Assembly (NCBI GenBank): GCA_905479995.1 | Contig: CAJQON010000010.1 | Location: 31,805 to 95,804, forward strand | Direction of reading: 5' to 3' | DNA from: an uncultured Flavobacteriales bacterium | Lineage (GTDB): Bacteria > Bacteroidota > Bacteroidia > Flavobacteriales_E > Vicingaceae | Length of the DNA stretch: 64,000 bases | Shown: positions 1-9,845 of the stretch, piece by piece | How the letters are laid out: every line of letters begins with the position of its first letter | Numbering within the stretch: position 1 is the stretch's first letter | Position numbers and translations under genes: made by a program | The notes under the pieces: model-generated | Told to the model about the DNA's origin: nothing | Seen by the model: the letters and a program-made list of their open reading frames with translations, nothing else | The model's database searches: none

Positions 1-1
1 T

Positions 2-247
2 ACGCCTAATGGTGATGGTAAAAATGATTCGTGGATTATTGATGACATTGAGTTTTTCCCAAATAATTCTGTAAAAATATTTAACCGATGGGGGGAAATA
101 CTATGGAAACGAGAAAGTTATGACAACAATGAAGTTGTTTGGGCAGGAGAACATGACAATGGAGAAAATTTGCTTACAGGAACTTATTTTTATGTGGTAA
201 TAGTAGAAGGAAAATCTTATAAAGGCTGGGTTGAATTAACAAGATAA
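2..247 (+). CDS. Type B T9SS C-terminal domain of a surface protein (5' partial)
   Basis: Only the last 81 codons lie in the window; the frame enters at the left edge and ends at TAA 245-247. The translation shows the gliding-motility-associated C-terminal domain in order: TPNGDGKND, a beta strand with FNRWGE, then GTYFYVV and a final WVELTR. In this family the domain directs export by the type IX secretion system and attachment to the cell surface. The gene ends 9 bases before a PorP/SprF gene, the usual partner of such cargo. The function of the missing N-terminal part cannot be judged. Confidence 0.85.
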   Translation, partial: TPNGDGKNDSWIIDDIEFFPNNSVKIFNRWGEILWKRESYDNNEVVWAGEHDNGENLLTGTYFYVVIVEGKSYKGWVELTR

Positions 248-256
248 GTAAGAAAA

Positions 257-1174
257 ATGAAAAAGTGTACCTTAATATTTTTGCTGTTTTTGTTGTCCTC
301 GGTTGGATTTGGACAACAAGACCCGCAATACAGTTTATACATGTTTAATCCTCTTGGCGTTAATCCTGGTTATGCTGGAAGTAGAGAAGTGTTAAGTGCA
401 ATTCTCATTCATAGAAGCCAGTGGATTGGATTGGATGGTGCACCAGAAACTCAAGTATTATCTTTAAACAGCCCATTAAAAAATAAAAAAATGGGAGTTG
501 GCCTCCAAATTGTAAATGACAAAATAGGGCCTAGAACTTCACAACACTTATCGGGATCTTATGCTTATCGTATAAAATTAGGCGGAGGTAAATTAGCCTT
601 TGGATTAAGAGCTGGAATTATTAACCACAATTTCAATTGGGGAGATATAACCTATAAAGATCAAGAAGATGCTATTCCAACAACAGGTGCCGAAAATGTT
701 ATGGTTCCTACTTTTGATTTTGGAATATATTACAACACAAAAACTTTTTATGCTGGGGTAGCAATAGATCATTTAAATGAAGCTAAGTACAACCTTATTA
801 ACTCAGACACTACTTTTTCTGATGCTGCTCAAAATGCGAGTTTTACAGGAACTATTGGAAAGGCATTTGTTTTAAACGAAAATTTTGTATTAAAAAGTTC
901 ACTGTTGATGCGAGCAGCAAATACGGGCGGGAATATTGATTTAAATGGAAGTGTTTTAATAAAAAATAAAGTGTTATTTGGCGTAACCTTGCGTTCATCT
1001 CAAGTAATAGTGTTAATGACAGAGTTTAACCTAACTAAAAATTTGCGTTTAGGCGTAGGATATGATTTTGATGGTTCTGATGTTGCTTCGTCAACATCTG
1101 GATCATTTGAAGTATTTTTGGGTTACGATGTGGGGCTGTTTAAATCAAAAATTGTTTCACCGAGGTATTTTTAA
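257..1174 (+). CDS. PorP/SprF family type IX secretion outer-membrane protein
   Basis: 305 residues with a signal peptide (MKKCTLIFLLFLLSSVGFGQ) followed at once by the family signature QYSLYMFNPLGVNPGYAGS. The rest is alternating short amphipathic strands and glycine-rich turns, as expected for an outer-membrane beta barrel. SprF/PorP-family proteins work with the T9SS and are often needed for surface delivery of a particular type B CTD protein. The gene follows such a cargo gene (9-base gap) and is followed one base later by a PorE-like OmpA protein, so the three probably form one transcript. A specific partnership with the upstream cargo is inference. Confidence 0.88.
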   Translation: MKKCTLIFLLFLLSSVGFGQQDPQYSLYMFNPLGVNPGYAGSREVLSAILIHRSQWIGLDGAPETQVLSLNSPLKNKKMGVGLQIVNDKIGPRTSQHLSGSYAYRIKLGGGKLAFGLRAGIINHNFNWGDITYKDQEDAIPTTGAENVMVPTFDFGIYYNTKTFYAGVAIDHLNEAKYNLINSDTTFSDAAQNASFTGTIGKAFVLNENFVLKSSLLMRAANTGGNIDLNGSVLIKNKVLFGVTLRSSQVIVLMTEFNLTKNLRLGVGYDFDGSDVASSTSGSFEVFLGYDVGLFKSKIVSPRYF

Positions 1175-1175
1175 A

Positions 1176-3479
1176 ATGGTAAAGGATAATTTAATAAAGT
1201 TGATGGTAGTATCATTCCTGTTTATGGGAATAACTACAAATTCTTTGGCTCAACTTTCTAAAGCTAATAAATACTATGCAAAAGGATTTTATGCCAATGC
1301 CATTACCTATTACCAAAAAAAGCTCAAAAAAGACCCAAATAATGCAATCGCCAATCAAAAAATTGCCGACTCTTACCGCAAGTTAAAAGATTATCCTAAC
1401 GCAGAACTTTTTTATGAAAAAGCGTTAGCTATGAATCCGGAAGAAAACGCGAACTATTTATATTATGGTCAGGCCTTAAAAAACAACAATAAAATTAACG
1501 AGGCTCGAATGCAATTTGATCAATACGTTGCTAAAAATCCTGAAAGCTTTATTGGTCGTTTAATGGTACAATCTTGTGGAGATATTATTGAGTGGAGTTC
1601 TGAAGAAAAGGCATTTAAAGTTGCTATTGTAGAAAACATAAACTCTAAAAATGCGGATTTCTGTCCAATGGAATATGAAGATGGACTTATCTTTGTTTCG
1701 GAAAGAGGGTTGGATTTGGTTAACGAAAGCAACTTTGATATGTCTAACAAGCCTTATTTATCTATTTTTTTAGCGCAAAAGAGTAAACAGTATAACAAGC
1801 CAAAGAAGTTTTCTAATAAACTAAACTCTTTTTATCATGATGGACCTGGAACTATTTCTGCTGACAAAAAGACAATTTATTTTACAAGAGTAGATAAAAA
1901 AGAACATGGAAAAACCTATGTGAATCGGCCTAAAATATACCAGGCCACATTAGATGGTAAAAAGTGGAAAAACATTACCCCTTTTAAATATAACAACAAT
2001 CAGTATTCAGTAGCTCACCCATGGATATCTGAAGATGGTACAAAATTGTTTTTTGCTTCAGATAAAGAAGGTGGTTATGGAGGTATGGATATTTATGTTT
2101 GCCACAGAGAAGGGGAAGAGTGGGGAGAGCCTATTAACCTTGGAGAAGGGGTGAACACTTCAGAAACCGAAGCTTTTCCATACTTTAGGAGTGGAGTACT
2201 TTATTTTGCTTCAGAAGGGCACTCGGGATATGGAGGCTTAGATATTTTTTCGGTAAATGAACGCGATAAATGGACTAGCCCTAAAAACTTAAAAGCACCG
2301 TTAAACTCTGCTAAAGATGATTTTGGAATATTTTACAAAGACGATGAGAATGGCTATTTTTCATCTAATAGAGATGGGGGTATTGGAAGTGATGACATTT
2401 ACAGTTTTAATTGGCATCCTCTTATTCCACAAACAACTATAAGCGGATTGTTAGAATACGAAAAGCTTGCTGCTGCTGGTACCACCATAAATCTTTTAGA
2501 TGAAAACGACAATATTCTTCGAACAATAACAACAGATTCAACGGGGAAGTTTGTTTTTAATAAATTGAATTTGGATCAAAACTACTTATTGGCAATAGAT
2601 GCAGAAGACGATAGCTTTTTAGACAATGCAAAACTTTTTTTAACCAACTCTAACGGAGAAAAAGTAATGTTAGCCAATAGAATTGCTAAGGGAAAATATA
2701 AGTTTGAAGCGCTTCCATATGAATATTATGATGAGTTAGAATTATTAAAAGAAACAGATGAAAGTTTATTTACCGTTAAAGTGAACGGTCAAATTTATGA
2801 TAAGTTACCAGGAGATTATTCTGGAGAAATGGAGATTTGGCTAGTTAATGATAAAGGAAATATAATTAGGAAGGCTAAAGCAGACAAAAATGGTAAATTT
2901 ATATTTGACAAGTTATCACCAGATGAACAGTATTTATTTATGCTGTCTGAAGATGATGCTAATTTAAATATGATTATACTTGATGAAAACGGAAACACCC
3001 TTGAGTCGGCTACTCGTTTAAATGACAAGAAGTACAAATATAAAAGGTTGGATGCCGATGAGAATATGATTACCCTAATTAATGAAGTGGATGAAGTAAT
3101 TAAGATTGCTGAAAATGAAAACTTTATTATTTCTAAAGTCCTTTATGCTTACCGTTCATCTGCAATTGGAGAGGAGGCAGCCAAAGAGTTAGACAAATTG
3201 GTTTTAATTCTTAAAAAGAATAAAGATATTGGAATGGAATTAAGTTCCCATACCGATTCTAAAGGAAGTGATTCATATAACCTACAACTGTCTCAAAAAA
3301 GAGCCAACAAAGCAGTAGAATATGTTTTGGGACAAGGAGTAGATAAAAGAAAAATAATAGCAAAAGGATATGGAGAAACACGCCCTGTAGCTCCAAATAC
3401 TTTACCAAATGGGAAAGATAACCCAGAAGGGAGAGCTAAGAATAGAAGAACAGAATTTAAAGTTATAAAGTTAAACTAG
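1176..3479 (+). CDS. PorE-like OmpA family protein (TPR, beta-propeller, CRD, OmpA domains)
   Basis: The open frame begins at 1062, but that start overlaps the PorP gene. The ATG at 1176, one base after the PorP stop, gives a clean signal peptide (MVKDNLIKLMVVSFLFMGIT... cleaved near LAQ) and a 767-residue protein. Domains in order: TPR repeats (about 30-130), PD40/WD40-like propeller blades with FASDKEGGYGGMDIYV-type motifs (about 170-410), two carboxypeptidase-regulatory-like beta sandwiches (about 415-480 and 535-600), and an OmpA C-terminal peptidoglycan-binding domain (about 650-767, with SHTDSKGSDSYN and SQKRA). This is the order reported for PorE of Porphyromonas, which links the T9SS to peptidoglycan. 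No lipobox is visible, unlike PorE, so it may be a diverged relative. Confidence 0.82.
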   Translation: MVKDNLIKLMVVSFLFMGITTNSLAQLSKANKYYAKGFYANAITYYQKKLKKDPNNAIANQKIADSYRKLKDYPNAELFYEKALAMNPEENANYLYYGQALKNNNKINEARMQFDQYVAKNPESFIGRLMVQSCGDIIEWSSEEKAFKVAIVENINSKNADFCPMEYEDGLIFVSERGLDLVNESNFDMSNKPYLSIFLAQKSKQYNKPKKFSNKLNSFYHDGPGTISADKKTIYFTRVDKKEHGKTYVNRPKIYQATLDGKKWKNITPFKYNNNQYSVAHPWISEDGTKLFFASDKEGGYGGMDIYVCHREGEEWGEPINLGEGVNTSETEAFPYFRSGVLYFASEGHSGYGGLDIFSVNERDKWTSPKNLKAPLNSAKDDFGIFYKDDENGYFSSNRDGGIGSDDIYSFNWHPLIPQTTISGLLEYEKLAAAGTTINLLDENDNILRTITTDSTGKFVFNKLNLDQNYLLAIDAEDDSFLDNAKLFLTNSNGEKVMLANRIAKGKYKFEALPYEYYDELELLKETDESLFTVKVNGQIYDKLPGDYSGEMEIWLVNDKGNIIRKAKADKNGKFIFDKLSPDEQYLFMLSEDDANLNMIILDENGNTLESATRLNDKKYKYKRLDADENMITLINEVDEVIKIAENENFIISKVLYAYRSSAIGEEAAKELDKLVLILKKNKDIGMELSSHTDSKGSDSYNLQLSQKRANKAVEYVLGQGVDKRKIIAKGYGETRPVAPNTLPNGKDNPEGRAKNRRTEFKVIKLN

Positions 3480-3483
3480 AAAA

Positions 3484-6400
3484 GTGAAGAAGGCCTTATT
3501 TGTGCTATCCGTAGCACTACTATCTAATTTTGTTGTTGCCCAACAAAGTAATATAAAGTTCAGACATTTAACCATTAAAGATGGGTTGTCTCAAAGTGGA
3601 GTTAGCTCTATTGTACAAGACTCTAAAGGGCTTATTTGGTTTGGAACACAAGATGGATTAAATGCGTTTAACGGGTTTAATTTCGAAATTTTTTCACACG
3701 ATTTATCCGATCCAAAATCTATTTCAAACAACCACATAAGAGCTATACACCAAGATAAAAATGGATTAATTTGGCTAGCTACAGAAAATGGATTAAATGT
3801 TTTTAATAGAGCATCGTACAATTTTGAATCCATTATAAAATCAAAAAAGAAAGAAAACATATGGGCTTTAGCAGAAAGTGAAAAGTACATATGGGTAGGA
3901 ACCGAAAGAAAGTTGCTTAAGGTAAACAAAAGTACATTTAAGGTTGATCGAATTGAACTTCAGGTAAGCACTTCTCTGCATAAACTTAAAGCCAGAAAGC
4001 TCCTTTTTATTAAGGATACTCCAAGCCTATTAATAGTTACGGAAGGAAATGGAATAATAAAGTATGACATTAAGAATAATAATACCGAACAGTTTTATCA
4101 AGACAATAGTTTATTAAAAAGTGATATTGTTTGGGATGCTATTCAAGACAGTGAAGGTAAAATTTGGATTGCGACCAATAAAGGGATTAATTTTTATGAT
4201 CCAAAAAATGGGAAAGTCTCTTCAAAATTTGAGCTAGACCATAAAATTGGGAATCAAATTGTGAAATCGATTTATGAAGATAAATCGGGTATTATGTGGG
4301 TGGGTACAGACGAAAGTGGACTTTACCGAATAAATTCTTTTACCAATATTAATCACTATTTATACAGTGCTAATGTTTCTACAAGCATAAGTAGTAACAG
4401 AATAAATGTAATTTATGAAGATAACACTGGAATAATATGGGTGGGAACACAATCTGGAGTAGATAAGTTTGATCGACAAAAACAATTTTTTAAGCATTAT
4501 CAGCATTGGCCAAATCAAACAAATACCATTAATAGTAATATGGTTTGGTCCATTTTTATGGAAAATGATGAATCTTCTACCTTATGGGTAGGAACTGATT
4601 TAGGTATAAATGTATTTGACAAACATACTGGTAAGGTCAGCCATATTACACCAAACTTCTCTCATGAACTAGAAAACAGGAACAAGAGTATTTATGCTAT
4701 TTATAAAAATAGTAAAGGACAAATTTTGGTTGGTACAGATGGAGGTGCTTTTTATATTGATGGCGAAAAGCTAAAGCCATTAGGGGATCGTCAAAATAAA
4801 GAAAATAGAAATAGAACCTATACCATATTAGAAGATGAAAAACAACGATTGTGGTTAGGAACCAAAGAAGGGGTAGTAATTGTTTCTCCAGATTGTCAAA
4901 GCTATCAGCAAATTAAAAGCTCAGACTCATTAGGCGGTTTAACAAGCGATGTTGTACGGGTAATAAAGCAAACTAAAAATGGGCAAATTTGGCTAGGAAC
5001 AGATCTGGGTGGTCTTTGTAAAGTAATAGAAGAATCGGATGGAAATATTAAATTTAAGAGTTTTGTAAAAGATCAAGATAACCCAAACTCATTAAGCAAT
5101 AATACTGTTTTATCAATTTATGAAGACAAGAAGGGAATACTTTGGATTGGAACTTTTGGAGGAGGATTAAATCGTTTTGATCCCAAAACGGAAAACTTTA
5201 CAGTTTTTACCGAAAAAGAAGGGTTATCTAACAATGTAATTTATGGTGTTTCAGGAGATAAAAATGGAAATCTATGGATGAGTACAAATAAGGGGATTTC
5301 TCAATTTTTTATTGATAGAAATAAGTTTAGAATCTTTGAAGAAAGTGATGGACTACAAAGTAATGAGTTTAATACTGGGGCTTATTTTAAAAGTAAAACA
5401 GGACAACTTTTTTTTGGAGGAATAAATGGGTTTAATACATTTTTCCCTGAAGATATTCATATTAATAAATCAAAACCTAAGCCTTTAATTACCAATTTCT
5501 ATTTGTTTAATAAACCTGTAAAAATTGGGGAAAATGAGATCTTAAAGAAGCACATTTCCGAATTAGATGAGATTGTATTAAAACATAAACAGAATGTAAT
5601 ATCTTTTGAATTTGCATCCCTTCATTATTCATATCCTTTAAAAAACTTACACAAATACAAGCTAGAAAACTTTAATGAAGACTGGGTTGAAATTGGGAAT
5701 AGTAGAATAGCAAACTATACTAACCTAGATCCAGGAGAATATATTTTTAAAGTTAAAGTAGCAAATAGTGATGGAATCTGGAGTGAAGAAACATCAGAAA
5801 TTAGAGTAATTGTGGAACCACCATTTTGGAGGAGTTTGTTTTTTATTTTAATGGTATATGTATTAATTCCATTGTTTTTAATTTATGGTATTATAAAATA
5901 TAGAATAAGTCAAGTAAAACGACAAAAGCAGTTACTAGAAGTACAAGTTAGAGAAAGAACACATGAGGTAATAAGGCAAAAAGAATTGTTGGAAGCAGAA
6001 AAGGAAAAAACAGAAAAACTGTTGTTAAATATTTTGCCTGCTGAAACGGCAGAAGAATTAAAAGCCAAAGGTAGGGCAACAGCTAGGCAATATAGATTAA
6101 CCTCAATAATGTTTACCGACTTTAAAAGCTTTACTCAAATAGCAGAATCTACAAAACCGGAAACCTTGGTTAAGGAGTTGGATAATTACTTTAAAAAGTT
6201 TGATGAAATTATTGAAAGGTATGACGTTGAAAAGATTAAAACGATTGGAGATGCTTATATGTGTGCAGGAGGAATTCCTATAAGAAATAATAGTAATCCA
6301 ATTGACATTGTTCTTGCTGGTTTGGAGATTCAGCGGTTTATGAAAGTTTACAATCAAGGAAAAATTGATCAAGGAGAAAAAGGGTGGGGCCTTAGAATAG

Positions 6401-7308
6401 GAATTCATACAGGATCGGTAATTGCAGGAGTTGTAGGAATAAAACGTTTTGCTTATGATATTTGGGGCGACAGTGTAAATGTTGCAAGTAGAATTGAAGC
6501 TGCGAGTGATGTGGATAGAGTAAATATATCTGGAGCTACATATGAATTGGTGAAAGAATTTTTTACCTGTGAATATAGAGGGGAAATAAAAGCCAAAAAT
6601 AAAGGGAAAATAGACATGTACTTTGTGCATTCTATTAAGCCAGAACTTTCTGTAAATGGTGAAGGAGCTTTACCGAATGACTTGTTTCAAAAGTATGTTG
6701 ATTTGCATATTTACAGTAGTATAAATTATAGAAAAGCAGAGAGATATATTGTTGACAGACTAAAAAAGGAACTACCAGATAATTTATATTATCATGATTT
6801 AAGACATACCACAGATGTTTGTGCGGCTGTTGAGCGATTGGCTTTAATGGAGGGGATTGAAGGGGATGACATCTTTTTATTGAAAACAGCAGCGTTATAT
6901 CATGATGCAGGTTTTGTGCATCAATATGCTAATAACGAAGATTTAGGAGCTGCTCTGGCTCGGGAGGTTTTACCAAGATTTGGCTACTCTGAAAATCAAT
7001 TAAATATAATATGCAGGTTAATTCAGGCAACCAAAGTACCGCAAAAACCGCAAGATCATTTGGAGCAAATTATTTGTGATTCGGACTTAGATTATTTAGG
7101 AGGAGATGAGTTTCATTTTATTGCAAATAAGTTGAAACGAGAACTTATGGAAAGAGACATTATTGAAACAGATAAACAATGGGACGAACTTCAGGTTAAG
7201 TTTTTAGAGGCTCATACTTATTTTACCAAAACTGCAATAGAGTTAAGGCAAAGCAATAAGCGCGATCGAATAAATGAGATTAATGAAAGGTTAAAAACAT
7301 ATAAGTAA
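3484..7308 (+). CDS. Membrane sensor: Reg_prop/Y_Y_Y propeller + class III adenylate cyclase + HD domain
   Basis: 1274 residues, GTG start 4 bases after the PorE-like gene. Signal peptide, then repeated Reg_prop blades (IWxGTxxGLNxF-type, about 25-690), a Y_Y_Y domain (about 690-780), one transmembrane helix (about 784-803), a coiled coil, a class III nucleotide cyclase (about 870-1040) and an HD domain (about 1085-1240). Cyclase residues are complete: metal aspartates D879 (FTDF) and D923 (IGDAYM), adenine-selecting K919 and D992 (YDIWG), transition-state N999 and R1003. This pattern predicts ATP as substrate. The HD domain keeps H1104, H1140-D1141, H1146 and D1201/D1203. Known hybrid Y_Y_Y sensors usually end in a kinase; here the output is cAMP and possibly its hydrolysis. 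The HD substrate is unknown. A strong terminator follows. Confidence 0.88.
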   Translation: MKKALFVLSVALLSNFVVAQQSNIKFRHLTIKDGLSQSGVSSIVQDSKGLIWFGTQDGLNAFNGFNFEIFSHDLSDPKSISNNHIRAIHQDKNGLIWLATENGLNVFNRASYNFESIIKSKKKENIWALAESEKYIWVGTERKLLKVNKSTFKVDRIELQVSTSLHKLKARKLLFIKDTPSLLIVTEGNGIIKYDIKNNNTEQFYQDNSLLKSDIVWDAIQDSEGKIWIATNKGINFYDPKNGKVSSKFELDHKIGNQIVKSIYEDKSGIMWVGTDESGLYRINSFTNINHYLYSANVSTSISSNRINVIYEDNTGIIWVGTQSGVDKFDRQKQFFKHYQHWPNQTNTINSNMVWSIFMENDESSTLWVGTDLGINVFDKHTGKVSHITPNFSHELENRNKSIYAIYKNSKGQILVGTDGGAFYIDGEKLKPLGDRQNKENRNRTYTILEDEKQRLWLGTKEGVVIVSPDCQSYQQIKSSDSLGGLTSDVVRVIKQTKNGQIWLGTDLGGLCKVIEESDGNIKFKSFVKDQDNPNSLSNNTVLSIYEDKKGILWIGTFGGGLNRFDPKTENFTVFTEKEGLSNNVIYGVSGDKNGNLWMSTNKGISQFFIDRNKFRIFEESDGLQSNEFNTGAYFKSKTGQLFFGGINGFNTFFPEDIHINKSKPKPLITNFYLFNKPVKIGENEILKKHISELDEIVLKHKQNVISFEFASLHYSYPLKNLHKYKLENFNEDWVEIGNSRIANYTNLDPGEYIFKVKVANSDGIWSEETSEIRVIVEPPFWRSLFFILMVYVLIPLFLIYGIIKYRISQVKRQKQLLEVQVRERTHEVIRQKELLEAEKEKTEKLLLNILPAETAEELKAKGRATARQYRLTSIMFTDFKSFTQIAESTKPETLVKELDNYFKKFDEIIERYDVEKIKTIGDAYMCAGGIPIRNNSNPIDIVLAGLEIQRFMKVYNQGKIDQGEKGWGLRIGIHTGSVIAGVVGIKRFAYDIWGDSVNVASRIEAASDVDRVNISGATYELVKEFFTCEYRGEIKAKNKGKIDMYFVHSIKPELSVNGEGALPNDLFQKYVDLHIYSSINYRKAERYIVDRLKKELPDNLYYHDLRHTTDVCAAVERLALMEGIEGDDIFLLKTAALYHDAGFVHQYANNEDLGAALAREVLPRFGYSENQLNIICRLIQATKVPQKPQDHLEQIICDSDLDYLGGDEFHFIANKLKRELMERDIIETDKQWDELQVKFLEAHTYFTKTAIELRQSNKRDRINEINERLKTYK

Positions 7309-7342
7309 CAAAAAAGCCCCAAAATTTGGGGCTTTTTTGTTA
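7306..7342. terminator. Bidirectional rho-independent terminator
   Basis: A 15-bp perfect inverted repeat (arms 7306-7320 and 7328-7342) with a GCCCC/GGGGC core, an A-rich left flank and a T-run on the right. It reads as a terminator from either side and lies between the convergent cyclase gene and the M42 peptidase gene. It includes the cyclase stop codon. Confidence 0.9.
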
Positions 7343-7355
7343 CTTGAAGTGGGTG

Positions 7356-8405
7356 TTAAAATGCCCAACTTCCTTGGTCTAACTCAGATAAGCAAGCAGT
7401 TAATAAATCAATGCTTCCTCGAATGTCATTTTTATCAGCCATTTCGATAGACTGATGAATGTGTCTTGTTGGAATTGATATCGCACCAGCAATAGATCCA
7501 CCTGGTGTCATTCGTTGAATTCCTGCAGTATCTGTTCCACCAGCAGTTAAAATTTCTTTTTGGTAAGTGATGTCGTTTCGTCCAGCAACTTCTTCCATGT
7601 ATTTAACCATGCGGTAATCACAAATGGTAGAGCTGTCCATTATTTTTATGGCCGTACCTTCTCCTAATTTCGTAATCATTTCTTCTGGTTTTGCACCTGG
7701 AACATCAAAAGCAATGGTAGTATCTAAACCAAATCCAAAATCAGGATTAATAGCTAGTGCCGAAACATTAGCACCTCTTATTCCAACTTCTTCTTGTACC
7801 GTAAATACACCGTAAACATCATAAGGTACCGTTTTGTCTTTTAATGCTCTTAACGATTCAATAAGGATGAAAACAGCCAGTCTATTATCCAATGATTTAC
7901 AGTTTACACAGGAGCCCATTTCTATAAGCCCTCTATCTCTTGTAATTGGATTTCCAACTGCAACAATTTTTTCTACTTCTTCCTTTTTCATCCCTAAATC
8001 GATAAAAAAGTCGGTAGTTTTAAGTGTTTTAGTTCTTTCTTCAGGAGTCATTACATGAATGGGTTTAGATCCCATCACTCCAATTACATCTTCCGTTCCG
8101 TGAATAATTACACGTTGTGCTGTTAGCGTTTTTGGATCAAAACCACCCAAGGTATGAAACCGAACAAAACCATTGTCATCAATGTGTGTAACAATAAAGC
8201 CTATTTCATCCATGTGAGCACCAACCATAACACGTTTATCATTCGTGCCTTTTTTAATGGCATAGACATTTCCCATGTTGTCAATGGTTATTTCATCTAC
8301 CAATGGTTTTACTTCTCTTAATACTATTTCTCTAACGCGTTGCTCGTGTCCTGGAGCTCCAGCAACTTCAGCAATCTCTTTTAATAATTCTACATTTATT
8401 GGCAT
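7356..8405 (-). CDS. M42 family metallopeptidase (aminopeptidase / cellulase M type)
   Basis: 349 residues, normal for the family. All expected metal and catalytic residues are visible: H64 and D66-E67 in AHMDE, D173 in SLDNR, E205-E206 in VQEEVG, D228 in GLDTT and H317 in RHIHQS. M42 enzymes are cytoplasmic two-metal aminopeptidases, often forming tetrahedral assemblies that trim peptides; some relatives were once called endoglucanases. The gene lies 12 bases downstream of pyruvate kinase on the same strand and probably shares its transcript. The peptide specificity cannot be told from sequence. Confidence 0.92.
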   Translation of the reverse strand: MPINVELLKEIAEVAGAPGHEQRVREIVLREVKPLVDEITIDNMGNVYAIKKGTNDKRVMVGAHMDEIGFIVTHIDDNGFVRFHTLGGFDPKTLTAQRVIIHGTEDVIGVMGSKPIHVMTPEERTKTLKTTDFFIDLGMKKEEVEKIVAVGNPITRDRGLIEMGSCVNCKSLDNRLAVFILIESLRALKDKTVPYDVYGVFTVQEEVGIRGANVSALAINPDFGFGLDTTIAFDVPGAKPEEMITKLGEGTAIKIMDSSTICDYRMVKYMEEVAGRNDITYQKEILTAGGTDTAGIQRMTPGGSIAGAISIPTRHIHQSIEMADKNDIRGSIDLLTACLSELDQGSWAF

Positions 8406-8417
8406 AGTTTCTTTTTT

Positions 8418-9845
8418 TTATTCAATAGAACTTAGTTTCATCATGTTCGATTGACCTTTTTCAGTAATAGGCATACTTGCTATGTTAATGATGAGGTCAT
8501 CTGTTTTTAGGTATTCACCTTTTTTTAAGAGGTATTTAATGTCTGCTATAGTGTGATCTGTACTAATAAATTTATCGTAATAAAACACCCTTACACCCCA
8601 CACTAAGCTAAGCATATTTAGGATAGCCTCGTTACCAGTAAATACAAAAATGCCGGCTTTAGGTCTAAAACTAGCTACTTTAAAACCGGTGTATCCAGAA
8701 AATGTCATAGTAACAATTCCTTTGGCATCAACTCTTTGTGCTAAACGACACGAATTAAAACAAACACTGTCAGTAATAAATCGATCTTTATTGTCTACTT
8801 CTGGCGGGTACTCTTTGTGGTATAATGAATCATCTTTTTCCACATCTTTAATTATACTAGCCATTGCCTCTATTACTTGTACAGGATATTTACCTACAGA
8901 AGTTTCACCACTTAGCATTACAGCGTCAGCTCCATCTAAAACCGCATTGGCAACATCATTTACTTCAGCTCTAGTAGGTGTAATATTATCAATCATACTC
9001 TCCATCATTTGCGTAGCAATAATAACCGGCTTGGCTGCTTTCATGGATTTCCGTACAATCATTTTTTGTGTTAATGGCACTTCATGAAAAGGTATTTCTA
9101 CACCTAAATCACCCCTAGCAACCATTAAAGCATCTGTGGCCTTTATAATGTTATCTATATCTGTAACAGCCTCAGGTTTTTCAATTTTTGCAATCACCTT
9201 CGCAGTGCTTTTTTTCTTGGCAATAATTTCTTTTAGCAATACAATGTCTTGCGCATTCCTTACAAAAGATAGCCCTATCCATGCAATGTTCATCGTTAAA
9301 GCAAACTCAAGATCAATAAGATCTTTTTCAGTTAAAGAAGGCAATGATATTTTGGTGCTAGGTAAGTTTACCCCTTTATTAGAAGAAAGAATTCCACCAT
9401 GTCTAACAATCGCGACAACTTCATCCTTTTTGTTGGAGCTCTTAATTTCGAGGTTTAATTTACCATCATCTAGTAAAATATTCTCACCAGGAACTACGTC
9501 TTTTGGAAAATTTTGATAGCTAATATAAGCTCTGTTTTGATCTCCAATGCATTCATTTGTTGTAAGGATAATTTCTTCACCATTTACAATTTCAACGCCA
9601 TTATCTTTAATTTTTCCCACTCGAATTTTTGGGCCTTGTAAATCCCCTAAAATTGCAGTGTGTTGACCTTTTTCTTTATTAATTTCTCTAATTAAATTAA
9701 TCACGCTTCGGTGATCTTCATGTGAACCATGAGAAAAATTAATTCGACAAACATTAACTCCACTATCAATTATTTTTTCCAACATTTCTTTAGAAGAAGT
9801 TGAAGGTCCAATGGTGGCAACTATTTTTGTTTTTTTATAACTCAT
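8418..9845 (-). CDS. pyk: Pyruvate kinase
   Basis: 475 residues. Converts phosphoenolpyruvate and ADP to pyruvate and ATP, the last step of glycolysis, in the cytoplasm. Recognised by the N-terminal TKIVATIGPS, the INFSHGSHEDH region, KIEKPEA with the catalytic lysine, MVARGDLGVEIP and SGETSVGKYP, plus a normal C-terminal domain without the extra PEP-utiliser domain found in some bacilli. The start ATG overlaps the stop of the upstream IPExxxVDY gene in a TAATG arrangement, so translation is probably coupled. Confidence 0.97.
   Translation of the reverse strand: MSYKKTKIVATIGPSTSSKEMLEKIIDSGVNVCRINFSHGSHEDHRSVINLIREINKEKGQHTAILGDLQGPKIRVGKIKDNGVEIVNGEEIILTTNECIGDQNRAYISYQNFPKDVVPGENILLDDGKLNLEIKSSNKKDEVVAIVRHGGILSSNKGVNLPSTKISLPSLTEKDLIDLEFALTMNIAWIGLSFVRNAQDIVLLKEIIAKKKSTAKVIAKIEKPEAVTDIDNIIKATDALMVARGDLGVEIPFHEVPLTQKMIVRKSMKAAKPVIIATQMMESMIDNITPTRAEVNDVANAVLDGADAVMLSGETSVGKYPVQVIEAMASIIKDVEKDDSLYHKEYPPEVDNKDRFITDSVCFNSCRLAQRVDAKGIVTMTFSGYTGFKVASFRPKAGIFVFTGNEAILNMLSLVWGVRVFYYDKFISTDHTIADIKYLLKKGEYLKTDDLIINIASMPITEKGQSNMMKLSSIE

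Noticed and set aside
1062..1175. Earlier start for the PorE-like protein
   Set aside because: Those 38 codons overlap the PorP gene and would remove the signal peptide; the ATG at 1176 is right after the PorP stop.
6103..6630. 175-codon open frame on the minus strand
   Set aside because: It lies wholly inside the cyclase domain of the plus-strand sensor, whose catalytic residues are intact; the translation is low-complexity and has no domain.
8650..9516. Two plus-strand open frames inside pyruvate kinase
   Set aside because: Both are opposite-strand shadows of the conserved pyk domains.
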